From Bacillota bacterium (GTDB taxonomy: Bacteria; Bacillota; Clostridia; Clostridiales; Clostridiaceae): DNA of 6,772 bases. The DNA lies in contig JAJYBA010000087.1 in the NCBI GenBank assembly GCA_021779235.1, positions 1-6,772 of the forward strand, read 5' to 3'. A model generated the notes under the pieces. It was not told where the DNA came from, did no database searches, and worked only from the letters and a program-made list of their open reading frames with translations. A program made the translations under genes and the position numbers. Each line of letters begins with the position of its first letter. Position 1 is the stretch's first letter. Shown in pieces: positions 1 to 6,077 of this stretch.

Positions 1-1
1 A

Positions 2-415
2 GACACTTGTCATTCAAACTCAAGCTTAATTTCACTGGGAGAAGCAATTATTAAAAGCTATATAGACGTACTTAATGATGGTAAGACCATATCAGAAAAT
101 GAAATTATAAAAAATGCTTTGGCTTACATACATTCAAATATTGAAAAAAAGATAACCTTAGAAAAAGTTTCAGCTCATATTCATATAAGCAGTAACTATC
201 TATGTTATCTTTTTAAAGAGAATACTGGTTTCAAATTTTGTGAATACATAAACATATGTAGAATAAATATAGCAAAAGATTTCTTAGACAACTCCTCCAG
301 TCCTTTAGAAATAATTTCTTTTAAATGTGGTTTTAATAGTCAAAGTCATTTTTCTACCACTTTCAAGAAGTATGTGGGTGTTTCTCCTAATGAGTATAGA
401 AAGAACGCACGGTAA
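2..415 (+). CDS. AraC-family transcriptional regulator, 3' part (5' end outside window)
   Basis: This is the C-terminal part of an AraC/XylS-family DNA-binding regulator. The frame is open from the left edge to TAA at 413-415, giving 137 visible residues, so the effector-binding or receiver domain lies upstream and is not seen. A TTG at 119 could be mistaken for a start, but the frame reads straight through it. The double helix-turn-helix is complete. HTH1 spans about residues 52-73 of the fragment (ITLEKVSAHIHISSNYLCYLFK), a linker helix carries RINIAKDFL, and HTH2 with the family signature (GFNSQSHFSTTFKKYVGVSP) spans about 101-130, ending NEYRK. This pattern is typical of AraC proteins, including YesN-like response regulators and sugar-responsive activators; which class applies cannot be told without the N-terminus. 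A strong terminator follows 3 nt after the stop. The target genes are not visible; regulators of this type often sit next to the genes they control, which here would lie to the left. Confidence 0.92.
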   Translation, partial: DTCHSNSSLISLGEAIIKSYIDVLNDGKTISENEIIKNALAYIHSNIEKKITLEKVSAHIHISSNYLCYLFKENTGFKFCEYINICRINIAKDFLDNSSSPLEIISFKCGFNSQSHFSTTFKKYVGVSPNEYRKNAR

Positions 416-418
416 TGT

Positions 419-447
419 AAAAATTGACCTGTGGCAGGTCAATTTTT
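419..447. terminator. Bidirectional Rho-independent terminator
   Basis: A 13-bp perfect stem (AAAAATTGACCTG / CAGGTCAATTTTT) closes on a TGG loop, with an A-tract on one arm and a T-tract on the other. It begins 3 nt after the AraC stop codon. The symmetrical A/T flanks let it act in both directions. It is therefore also the best candidate terminator for the convergent minus-strand gene that ends at 539, about 90 nt away. The 91 nt between hairpin and that gene hold nothing else that I can support. Confidence 0.85.
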
Positions 448-538
448 ATTAATATCATTTACATATGGCCTTTAAATATATCCCCACCAGGAGATGTATT
501 TATTAACATAGATTTAGCAGCTATAGATAACCAAATTA

Positions 539-1912
539 TTAAATTTTCGGGAATACAATCTTTATTAAACTAATAAAATCATCCGTTTTCATGCCATCAT
601 TCACTATATATATTGGAATATTGATTTTACTATTTATTTCAAGTTGTGCAAGTGGAAGTCTACCCTTTAGATAAAACTCACTTATTTCCTTAAACATAAC
701 GCTTGCATTAAAATAATTGTTTATTGGTGAACCTAATTTTAATTGTCTCTCAAATGTATTAAATTTGTCAATTTCATTTGTTTCGTCTATATCCTTTGCT
801 ACTCTGTAGCCTGGAGCTTGTGAACTAAACATAGTATTTAACTCACCTACATACTTCTTCTTTCCCTTATATATAAACCACATTTTTGAGAAGTAATTGG
901 CTAAGGTTTCGGCTAAACAATCATCTGTTCCAAAGGTATTTCTATAAATATTCATATAGTTTTTATATATTAGAGAATTATCTGATGCTAATTCTTCAAA
1001 GGTTATAAATAACTCCGTTAGATAGTGAAATCTCTCATGTTGCAGCACTTCTTCAAAACAAATATCTCTGACTGTTTTATAATCAAGGTTAGAATTTGCT
1101 CTTTTATTTAAAAGACTTTCTGTGGAAATTATATAATTAGTAAATACTTTAAAATTGAAGTATATTCCATATTCAAAGTTATAATCATGATAAGATTTAT
1201 AATAAGCTACCTTTTCTAACTCTATATTTTCATATAGTTGCTTTGTTACATATCTACCCAAAATATCTTTTAGTTTTCCAATATCTTGTTTATACTCTTT
1301 ATTATTATACGACTTAAGCTGTGCTAAAGAGTTTATTTTAACTACTCCTTCAAAATTATCAACATATTGATTATCTTTATATGGATTAAATCGCCTCAAT
1401 AAAAATTCCCACTTTGGATAATCCTCCATATTATTTTCACCATCTGCATAAATTCTTCTTATAGATTCATCAAAAAACTTTCTACTTTCTTCGATCCCAT
1501 AATATTTTCTTAAGTCACTAGAAACTATATTAATAATTTCATTATATAAAAAATCATCAATAGCAAATACAGAATTTTGCTTTAAACTTCCCGTCTTCGA
1601 AAAAAGAATTTTATTAACTTCTGGATGAATTTTGAGAAAGTCTATATTAAAAGGTTCAAATGTTCTAACATAGGTAAATTCCACTTCATCCTTGTTACCC
1701 ATTTTTTGTGGCCAACTCGATACAACTGCTTCAAACTTAACTACTTGCTCTTTACCTGTTATTAATAATAATGCTTTTTCACCCGGTATTGCGTTTGAAA
1801 GGTATTTCGCATTTTTTCTATGTATTTCATAGCATACCTTTTCTTTTTTATCAAAGTCGTTTGGATTATACTCTGTCCAATCATCTGGATTTGCAAGTAA
1901 TACGTAATTCAT
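539..1912 (-). CDS. EVE/PUA-like domain fused to a putative zincin metallopeptidase domain
   Basis: This 457-residue protein is not one I recognise as a named family. The start is ATG at 1912, with GAGGAG 8 nt upstream. Residues 1-130 resemble an EVE/PUA-type domain. The opening MNYVLLANPDDW matches the usual 'M-x-Y-W-L-hydrophobic-x-NP-x-x-W' opening, and AIPGEKALLLITG (41-53) matches its 'kpGdkvllY..G' strand. FEAVVSSW (60-67) follows, and the last strand and helix end near NEIINIV (124-130). A linker with charged and aromatic residues leads to a second domain. There FEEVLQHERFHYLTELF (286-302) contains a true HExxH motif (H292, E293, H296), preceded by a strand GIYFNF. Thirty-nine residues later, LAETLANYF (333-341) gives a candidate third zinc ligand, E335, as in gluzincins and reminiscent of the 'E..AN.F' of ImmA/IrrE peptidases. 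The last 50 residues (IPIYIVNDG) look like another small fold. No signal peptide or membrane segment is seen, so it is probably cytoplasmic and monocistronic. Domain calls are by eye: HExxH is seen, EVE is inference. Confidence 0.85.
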   Translation of the reverse strand: MNYVLLANPDDWTEYNPNDFDKKEKVCYEIHRKNAKYLSNAIPGEKALLLITGKEQVVKFEAVVSSWPQKMGNKDEVEFTYVRTFEPFNIDFLKIHPEVNKILFSKTGSLKQNSVFAIDDFLYNEIINIVSSDLRKYYGIEESRKFFDESIRRIYADGENNMEDYPKWEFLLRRFNPYKDNQYVDNFEGVVKINSLAQLKSYNNKEYKQDIGKLKDILGRYVTKQLYENIELEKVAYYKSYHDYNFEYGIYFNFKVFTNYIISTESLLNKRANSNLDYKTVRDICFEEVLQHERFHYLTELFITFEELASDNSLIYKNYMNIYRNTFGTDDCLAETLANYFSKMWFIYKGKKKYVGELNTMFSSQAPGYRVAKDIDETNEIDKFNTFERQLKLGSPINNYFNASVMFKEISEFYLKGRLPLAQLEINSKINIPIYIVNDGMKTDDFISLIKIVFPKI

Positions 1913-2084
1913 TATTATTTCTCCTCTATAATTAATTTTGATGCGATTTTGATTAGAAACTATTCTACTTCGAGTTATATATATGATATTTTATATTTAT
2001 CTAATTAAATACTATTTTGAAAATTTACCATTATGTATGTTTTATACAAAACCCTAAGATCAATTTTTTCAAGCTGACAATAGA

Positions 2085-2114
2085 TTGTTAATATATACCA
2101 TAAAATGTTATACT
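2085..2114 (+). promoter_or_regulatory. Sigma-A promoter with extended -10 for the DUF362 gene
   Basis: A -35-like TTGTTA (2085-2090) is separated by 18 nt from TATACT (2109-2114). The -10 is preceded by TG at 2106-2107, giving the extended -10 form TGnTATACT. Transcription would start near 2121, leaving a leader of about 43 nt. The ribosome site GGGGTG (2153-2158) lies 5 nt before the ATG at 2164. Confidence 0.65.
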
Positions 2115-2146
2115 ATTATTAGATTAAAGTAGAAACAAATAGTATA
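2109..2146. repeat. 9-bp perfect inverted repeat overlapping the -10 box
   Basis: TATACTATT (2109-2117) and AATAGTATA (2138-2146) are perfect inverted copies 20 nt apart. The left arm includes the -10 hexamer and the right arm lies just upstream of the ribosome site. It could be a two-site operator or, in RNA, a loose 5'-leader hairpin. The region is AT-rich, so chance occurrence is possible. Confidence 0.4.
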
Positions 2147-2163
2147 TTTAAAGGGGTGTAAAT

Positions 2164-3324
2164 ATGAGTAAGGTAATAATTAAGGAGTGCCAGGACTATA
2201 ACATAAGCTCTGTTATAGAGAAGTTAAATAGTGGTATGTCACTCATCGGTGGATGGGAATCCTTTGTAAAGCCTGGTATGAATGTACTTCTAAAAGTAAA
2301 TTTAATTGGACCTAAGTCCTCAGAAACTGCCGCAGTCACTCACTGTGAATTTGTACGGGCTATAACTAAAATTCTAAAAAAAATGAACTGCATAGTGTGG
2401 ATAGGAGATAGCTCTGGAGGGGCTATAGCCGGAATAGCACCGACTGCGCAAAGCTTTGAAGTATCAGGCCTCAATAAAGTGGCAAAGGAAGAAGGAGCAG
2501 AAATTAAAAATTTTGACAGAGAAGGCGTTAAGGAATGTAACATTACAGCTGACTATGGAGATAAGTTGTATTTAGCAAAACCTGTTTTTGATGCAGATTT
2601 AGTAATTAATCTTCCAAAGTTTAAGACCCACACAGCAGGTATATACACAGGAGCATTTAAAAATGTATTTGGATTTATCCCTGGGCTTAAAAAAGCAGAA
2701 TATCATAAACTACTACCTGATCCAAAGAATTTTGGTAGTATGTTAGCCGATATACATGAAAACTCTAAAATAGCACTTCATATTATGGATGGAATAACTG
2801 CTATGCAGGGTGAGGGTCCTACAGCAGGTGATGTTTACAATGGACATAAAATTCTCATAAGTACAGATCCTCTAGCTCTTGATACAGTGGCTGCAAGGAT
2901 GATTGGCCTTGATATAAAGGATATTCCCATACTAAATGCAGCTAGAGAGAGGAACCTTGGACAGTGGAAATTAGAAAATATTCAGATTTGTGGAGACTAC
3001 AACTGCCCTCCAGAACTTAAGGGCTTTAAATTACCCAAAAGATTTAATAGCAAAAAGAAACAAAACTATGGAGCCCTTATAAAGGTGATAGATTTTTTGA
3101 AAACACGACCAAAAATTAAGCTTTCATTATGTAAACAATGCAATATGTGCGTAGAAAGCTGCCCTGTTCAAGCTATAAATAAGGAAACTAAAGGAATTGA
3201 CTATTCTAAATGTATTGAATGCATGTGTTGCCATGAGTTATGCAGATATAAAGCAGTTGAACTAAAAAAAGATAATATGGTTGCAGGACTTATGACAAAG
3301 TTCTATAGAGGGAAATACAAATAA
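2164..3324 (+). CDS. DUF362 domain protein with C-terminal 2x[4Fe-4S] ferredoxin domain
   Basis: A 386-residue iron-sulfur protein of the DUF362 family, cytoplasmic by the absence of signal or membrane segments. The DUF362 domain spans about residues 1-285. It contains VKPGMNVLLKVNLIGP (35-50), GDSSGG (81-86), LVINLPKFKTHTAGIYTGAFKNVFGFIPG (146-174) and DPLALDTVAARMIGL (235-249), all characteristic of the family. The ferredoxin domain follows, with C323-x2-C326-x2-C329-x3-C333-P and C350-x2-C353-x2-C356-x3-C360, enough to bind two 4Fe-4S clusters. The second motif is slightly irregular because it carries an extra cysteine (C355) and lacks the usual proline after the last cysteine. The biochemical role of DUF362-ferredoxin proteins is unsettled; an electron-transfer or redox-enzyme role is inferred from the clusters. 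The gene has its own extended -10 promoter. The next gene lies about 110 nt downstream with no clear terminator between, so read-through is plausible. Confidence 0.95.
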   Translation: MSKVIIKECQDYNISSVIEKLNSGMSLIGGWESFVKPGMNVLLKVNLIGPKSSETAAVTHCEFVRAITKILKKMNCIVWIGDSSGGAIAGIAPTAQSFEVSGLNKVAKEEGAEIKNFDREGVKECNITADYGDKLYLAKPVFDADLVINLPKFKTHTAGIYTGAFKNVFGFIPGLKKAEYHKLLPDPKNFGSMLADIHENSKIALHIMDGITAMQGEGPTAGDVYNGHKILISTDPLALDTVAARMIGLDIKDIPILNAARERNLGQWKLENIQICGDYNCPPELKGFKLPKRFNSKKKQNYGALIKVIDFLKTRPKIKLSLCKQCNMCVESCPVQAINKETKGIDYSKCIECMCCHELCRYKAVELKKDNMVAGLMTKFYRGKYK

Positions 3325-3352
3325 CAAATAATGTATAGTTATTTTATATGAA

Positions 3353-3381
3353 TGGACTTTAAAATTATTAAATGATAAAAT
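3353..3381 (+). promoter_or_regulatory. Possible weak promoter before the pyruvate-kinase-like gene
   Basis: TGGACT (3353-3358) is spaced 17 nt from TAAAAT (3376-3381) in the 110-nt gap upstream of the gene starting at 3435. The match to consensus is only moderate in AT-rich DNA. It may add to read-through from the upstream DUF362 gene rather than replace it. Confidence 0.3.
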
Positions 3382-3434
3382 CTCCCTAAGGACGTATTTT
3401 AGTAAGCCAAAAATTCAGATGAAGAGGTGACATG

Positions 3435-3980
3435 ATGTATTTCGAAAAATGTGGGAAAATTAACACAAAAGAAACCGTGAAGCTTGCTGTTAAAGCTGCA
3501 AAAGAAAAAGGAATTAACTACATAGTTGTAGCATCCAATGAAGGTGAAACTGCAGAGATGCTTAAAGATTGTGGAATAAACGTAGTTGTGGTTACTCATG
3601 TAAACGGGTTTAGAGAAGAAGGTACACAGGAAATGCCTGTGAAAACAAGAACAGACTTAGAAAGCTATGGATTTAAGGTTTATACTTCAACCCATGCACT
3701 TTCAGGAGCAGAAAGAGGCCTTTCTAATAAATTTGGTGGAATATCTCCAATAGAAGTTATGGCTTATTCTTTAAGAATGTTTGGTCAAGGAATTAAAGTT
3801 GGTGTGGAAATAGCTACAATGGCATTGGATGGTGGAATGTTACCTTACGGCGAGGATATCATTTCAATAGGTGGAACTGGCCGCGGAGCTGATAGCGCTA
3901 TAATCCTTAGACCTGCTCATAGTTCTAATATACTTGAAACTAAAATCAAAGAAATAATTTGCAAGCCTAGTCAGTGGTAA
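3435..3980 (+). CDS. Stand-alone pyruvate-kinase alpha/beta (C-terminal) domain protein
   Basis: A 181-residue protein that looks like the C-terminal alpha/beta (regulatory) domain of pyruvate kinase without its catalytic TIM barrel, so it should not be a pyruvate kinase by itself. In numbering from the upstream Met, the visible landmarks are TKETVKLAVKAAKEKGINYIVVASNEGETAEML (12-44; compare the 'vvat..G.TA' of the kinase domain), VVVVTHVNGF (51-60), SGAERGL (91-97), a hydrophobic SLRMFGQGIKVGVEIATMALDGG stretch (113-135), and ISIGGTGRGADSAIILRPAH (144-163). These proteins of about 180-190 residues are widespread in clostridia and archaea as uncharacterised 'PK alpha/beta domain-containing' proteins. 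Two adjacent ATGs exist (3432 and 3435). I prefer 3435 because GAGG (3424-3427) is then 7 nt away, against 4 nt for 3432. The gene follows the DUF362 ferredoxin and ends at a hairpin. Its ligand and role are unknown. Confidence 0.93.
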   Translation: MYFEKCGKINTKETVKLAVKAAKEKGINYIVVASNEGETAEMLKDCGINVVVVTHVNGFREEGTQEMPVKTRTDLESYGFKVYTSTHALSGAERGLSNKFGGISPIEVMAYSLRMFGQGIKVGVEIATMALDGGMLPYGEDIISIGGTGRGADSAIILRPAHSSNILETKIKEIICKPSQW

Positions 3981-4004
3981 CTTATAGCAAGAGTGTTAGA
4001 ACAT

Positions 4005-4041
4005 GAACCTGAGAAGATAAATCTCAGGTTCTGTTATTTAT
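4005..4041 (+). terminator. Hairpin terminator between convergent genes
   Basis: A 10-bp perfect stem GAACCTGAGA (4005-4014) / TCTCAGGTTC (4022-4031) has a 7-nt loop and is followed on the plus strand by a U-rich tail (TGTTATTTATTT). It lies 25 nt after the stop of the pyruvate-kinase-like gene. The minus-strand flavoprotein gene ends at 4034, so the tail overlaps its last codons. On the minus strand the hairpin lacks a U-tract, so termination there would be weaker. Confidence 0.65.
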
Positions 4042-4762
4042 TTACAACTTTATTTAAAAACTTACCGAAGCTTGTTGCTATCGGCTTCTTAAAAAGATTT
4101 ATTCTGCATTTGAAATAATACGCATCATCATTCCAACCTTTTTCTTTCCAATACTCACTGTCTAAGCCTACTAATTTATAGGCAAGCACCTTTTGAACTT
4201 GAAAGTTTATAAGAGCATTTAATGAGGGTTTATAATTTTCCTTGTTCATACTAAGATGTCTAATAAAATTCTCACATTCACTTTCTGTAATTTCCTTATC
4301 TATGTTTCTTATGTTTCTACCTATTTTACCTGCATTAACGCCACCCCATTGAATCACCACTCGCTCTAAGTATTTTAAAGTAGATTTAAGTCCAGAGCCT
4401 TTGGTTGTGGATATGACTAAAACTGGTTTACCATAGATCTCTGGGCGATGAAACCAGCTACAGGTTCTATCAACAAAAGTCTTTAACTTTCCTGATACAT
4501 TTTCCATATAAACTGGTGAAGTTAAGATTATTCCATCACTTGATTTTATTTTCTCCGTTATATTGAAAGTTTCATCTTTTAGTACGCATCCACCTTTAAC
4601 CAAGCAATGTTCACAACCAATACAAGCTTTTATATCATATTCGAACAGATTTATTATTTCTACATCGATATTGTTATTTTTCAATATTTCTTTAACTTCC
4701 GTAATAAGCTCATAAGTATTCATTTTTCTGCTACTTGAATTTATAGCTATTACCTTTAACAT
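4034..4762 (-). CDS. Iron-sulfur flavoprotein (Isf-like) / NADPH-dependent FMN reductase family protein
   Basis: A 242-residue cytoplasmic flavodoxin-fold oxidoreductase. The N-terminal MLKVIAINSSSRKMNTYELI (1-20) is the first strand and phosphate-binding loop for FMN. TSPVYMENVSGKLKTFVDR (81-99) is the family's second FMN-binding segment. Between them, C47-x2-C50-x2-C53-x5-C59 (ACIGCEHCLVKGGC) is the compact cysteine motif typical of Isf-type iron-sulfur flavoproteins of clostridia and methanogens. It predicts a 4Fe-4S cluster beside FMN, acting in electron transfer or oxidant reduction. The partner and physiological substrate are not evident here. Residues after about 180 form a basic C-terminal extension rich in aromatic residues, beyond the core fold. 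A GTG at 4783 in the same frame could extend the protein by 7 residues, but it sits next to the ribosome site (GGGGAGG). ATG at 4762, 9 nt after GGAGG and starting directly with the flavodoxin strand, is the better start. A near-consensus promoter lies upstream. Confidence 0.92.
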   Translation of the reverse strand: MLKVIAINSSSRKMNTYELITEVKEILKNNNIDVEIINLFEYDIKACIGCEHCLVKGGCVLKDETFNITEKIKSSDGIILTSPVYMENVSGKLKTFVDRTCSWFHRPEIYGKPVLVISTTKGSGLKSTLKYLERVVIQWGGVNAGKIGRNIRNIDKEITESECENFIRHLSMNKENYKPSLNALINFQVQKVLAYKLVGLDSEYWKEKGWNDDAYYFKCRINLFKKPIATSFGKFLNKVVNK

Positions 4763-4811
4763 GTGCAATACCCTCCCCTTCACTTTTAGTATTTCACTAA
4801 TTTAAAGAAAA

Positions 4812-4840
4812 ATTAAACAATATATGATTTAGTATATCAA
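4812..4840 (-). promoter_or_regulatory. Sigma-A promoter for the Isf-like gene
   Basis: On the minus strand TTGATA (4840-4835) is followed by a 17-nt spacer and TTTAAT (4817-4812). Each hexamer matches 5 of 6 consensus bases at ideal spacing. It lies about 50 nt before the chosen ATG and just after the terminator of the preceding minus-strand unit, which supports a separate transcription unit. Confidence 0.6.
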
Positions 4841-4846
4841 TGGAAT

Positions 4847-4885
4847 AAAAAAAAGGTGACTCCTGTTCACAATACAGAAATCATC
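4847..4885 (-). terminator. Probable minus-strand terminator
   Basis: Read on the minus strand, TGATTTCTGT pairs with ACAGGAGTCA (10 bp including two G-U pairs) around a 7-nt loop. CC and an uninterrupted run of eight U (4854-4847) follow. It lies about 120 nt after the stop of the membrane-protein gene at 5007 and probably ends that transcript. The stem is imperfect, so confidence is moderate. The rest of 4886-5006 is AT-rich with nothing recognised. Confidence 0.55.
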
Positions 4886-5006
4886 TTCCGATAAAAACTC
4901 TCAGTTTATAAAACATGAACCATACCTTTTTACTCATAATAATTAATATTAACATCTTTTTACTTTGTAATTGATTTGAATTTTCTCTAAATATTATAGA
5001 ATTGCA

Positions 5007-5807
5007 TTAATTCCTTATTAATGATAGTAATAAGCTTACGAGGTAAGTTATGCTTGAAAAAATCAAAGCTACTATTAAAAAGCCTATTAGCATGATGTTA
5101 TATTTCAATATACTTTCAGGCATAACAAATCTTGAAAAACCAAGGACATTTACAAGTAATATCAATAGGAATATTATAATTAATCCCTTAGAAGCCCCTT
5201 TTATATCCGCAGAGCTTAAGGATATATGTGATGAAATACATATAGCTAAAAATAAAAATAATATAAAGTATAGACTCTCAAAATTCTTCATTGAAAAGAT
5301 TATTTTTATTAAATCAACATAAGAATTCAGTATGACCTTTATTTCAACATGGTTTATTTTAGTTATGTTCAAATTACTCATATATATAGTTATAAATTTA
5401 TTATATGTCTTAGGAATCATGATGTGCATTAAAGCAATTATAGCAGAAATCCCTCCGAAGATGGGAGCAATTCCTATAAAGAAATTACCTGCTTGTTGAT
5501 ATACACTATTAGGATTATAAGCATGGCTTACATACCCAAGTACTCCATTTTCATCTCTCTTTTGTATTAGTACTATTTTGTTGATTTTGTGTCCAAAGAG
5601 AAAGCAAAAGATAGCATGTGACATTTCGTGTATAGGCACACCTATAACAGCTGTAATAGAAACCGCCTTCCAACCAAAACTCCTTTGAAAATTTCTCATT
5701 GAATTGTCTCTCAAAAATCCAAGAATAAGTCCTACAAAAACTATCATTCCTGTCAAATATAATGTGTCTACGGATGTCTTTACTATTAAGTCTAATAAGA
5801 AATTCAT
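5007..5807 (-). CDS. Polytopic membrane protein with M50-like HExxH motif (putative site-2-protease-like)
   Basis: A 266-residue integral membrane protein with about six hydrophobic segments: near residues 13-33, 47-71, 107-130, 178-193, 207-224 and 236-262. The second contains HEMSH (60-64, in GVPIHEMSHAIFCFLFGH), a zinc-binding HExxH inside a membrane helix, as in M50 / site-2-protease-like enzymes. GNFFIGIAPIFGG (107-119) follows and resembles the conserved Gly/Pro-rich segment after the motif in that group. SSADIKGA (198-205) offers D201 as a possible third zinc ligand. If active, it would cleave a membrane-bound substrate within the bilayer, but no substrate is apparent and no anti-sigma factor gene is nearby. 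The canonical NPDG-type ligand motif is not obvious, so it may be a divergent, uncharacterised branch. Its start, ATG at 5807, has AAAGGGTGA upstream. An extended -10 promoter lies about 50 nt further up, so the gene is probably monocistronic. Confidence 0.88.
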   Translation of the reverse strand: MNFLLDLIVKTSVDTLYLTGMIVFVGLILGFLRDNSMRNFQRSFGWKAVSITAVIGVPIHEMSHAIFCFLFGHKINKIVLIQKRDENGVLGYVSHAYNPNSVYQQAGNFFIGIAPIFGGISAIIALMHIMIPKTYNKFITIYMSNLNITKINHVEIKVILNSYVDLIKIIFSMKNFESLYFILFLFLAICISSHISLSSADIKGASKGLIIIFLLILLVNVLGFSRFVMPESILKYNIMLIGFLIVALIFSSITYLVSLLLSLIRN

Positions 5808-5856
5808 TTAATCACCCTTTCGAATTTTGCTGAGTTTCTATTTTCTGATACCTCAT

Positions 5857-5865
5857 ATTATAGCA
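5857..5865 (-). promoter_or_regulatory. Extended -10 promoter element for the M50-like gene
   Basis: On the minus strand the sequence TGC-TATAAT (5865-5857) is a perfect extended -10. No good -35 is seen at 16-18 nt (TATTTA at 17), as is common with extended -10 promoters. The inferred start is near 5850, leaving a leader of about 43 nt before the ATG. Confidence 0.55.
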
Positions 5866-5915
5866 TTATTTATATATTATAAATATCTCTTATATATTAG
5901 AAGCAGATTTAAAGC

Positions 5916-5939
5916 AAAAAAGACCTTAAGGTCTTTTTT
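5916..5939. terminator. Rho-independent terminator (perfect palindrome) at the end of the livF remnant
   Basis: A perfect 24-bp palindrome with core GACCTTAAGGTC, flanked by A6 and T6-T7, forms a hairpin with a short TTAA loop. On the minus strand it starts directly at the TAA of the livF tail, so it is most simply that gene's original terminator, kept after the gene decayed. It can work in both directions and shields the M50-like gene promoter from upstream transcription. Confidence 0.85.
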
Positions 5940-6076
5940 TATTCTCCTAAGTATGCATTTCTTATAGCATCATTGCTTAATAATTCAATTGAATCACCTT
6001 CTAAAACTATTTTACCTGTTTCTAAAACATATGCTTTATTTGCAATTGAAAGTGCCATATGGGCATTTTGTTCCAC
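5939..6076 (-). pseudogene. livF: 3' remnant of a branched-chain amino-acid ABC transporter ATPase (livF)
   Basis: These 45 codons plus TAA encode the extreme C-terminus of a LivF-type ATP-binding protein. The fragment starts VEQNAHMALSIANKAYVLE and continues with TGKIVLEGD, ELLSND and IRNAYLGE. This is the segment just after the Walker B and H-loop region in LivF ('vEQNa..AL.iA.r.yVLe.G.ivl.G....L....vr.aYLG'). A whole LivF has about 235 residues, so four fifths of the protein, including Walker A, the signature motif and Walker B, is absent. In the same frame a TGA stands directly upstream of the first codon (6079-6077), and the DNA beyond belongs to another sequence. The GTG at 6076 is a Val codon of the original gene, not a start. 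No other liv genes are visible. The codons are unmutated, which suggests a fairly recent deletion. Confidence 0.85.
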
Positions 6077-6077
6077 T

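Noticed and set aside
469..573. Plus-strand frame reading PPGDVFINIDLAAIDNQI, which looks protein-like
   Set aside because: No start codon or ribosome site, runs out of the terminator region and overlaps the end of the minus-strand gene; similarity to any family not recognised.
2039..2052. Small inverted repeat GTTTT-ATAC-AAAAC in the divergent intergenic region
   Set aside because: Only 5-bp arms in AT-rich DNA; chance is a sufficient explanation.
2340..2543. 67-codon minus-strand open frame
   Set aside because: It lies wholly inside the well-supported DUF362 gene on the other strand and has no ribosome site or recognisable protein motif.
3399..3599. 66-codon minus-strand open frame
   Set aside because: Antisense to the pyruvate-kinase-like gene; Cys/Phe-rich composition typical of a shadow frame.
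4855..4893. Short plus-strand frame (GTG start, VTPVHNTEIIFR) after an A-rich AAGG
   Set aside because: Only 12 codons; the same bases form the minus-strand terminator hairpin, which explains them better.
5050..5322. 90-codon plus-strand open frame
   Set aside because: Antisense to the M50-like membrane protein, whose motifs and promoter support the minus strand.
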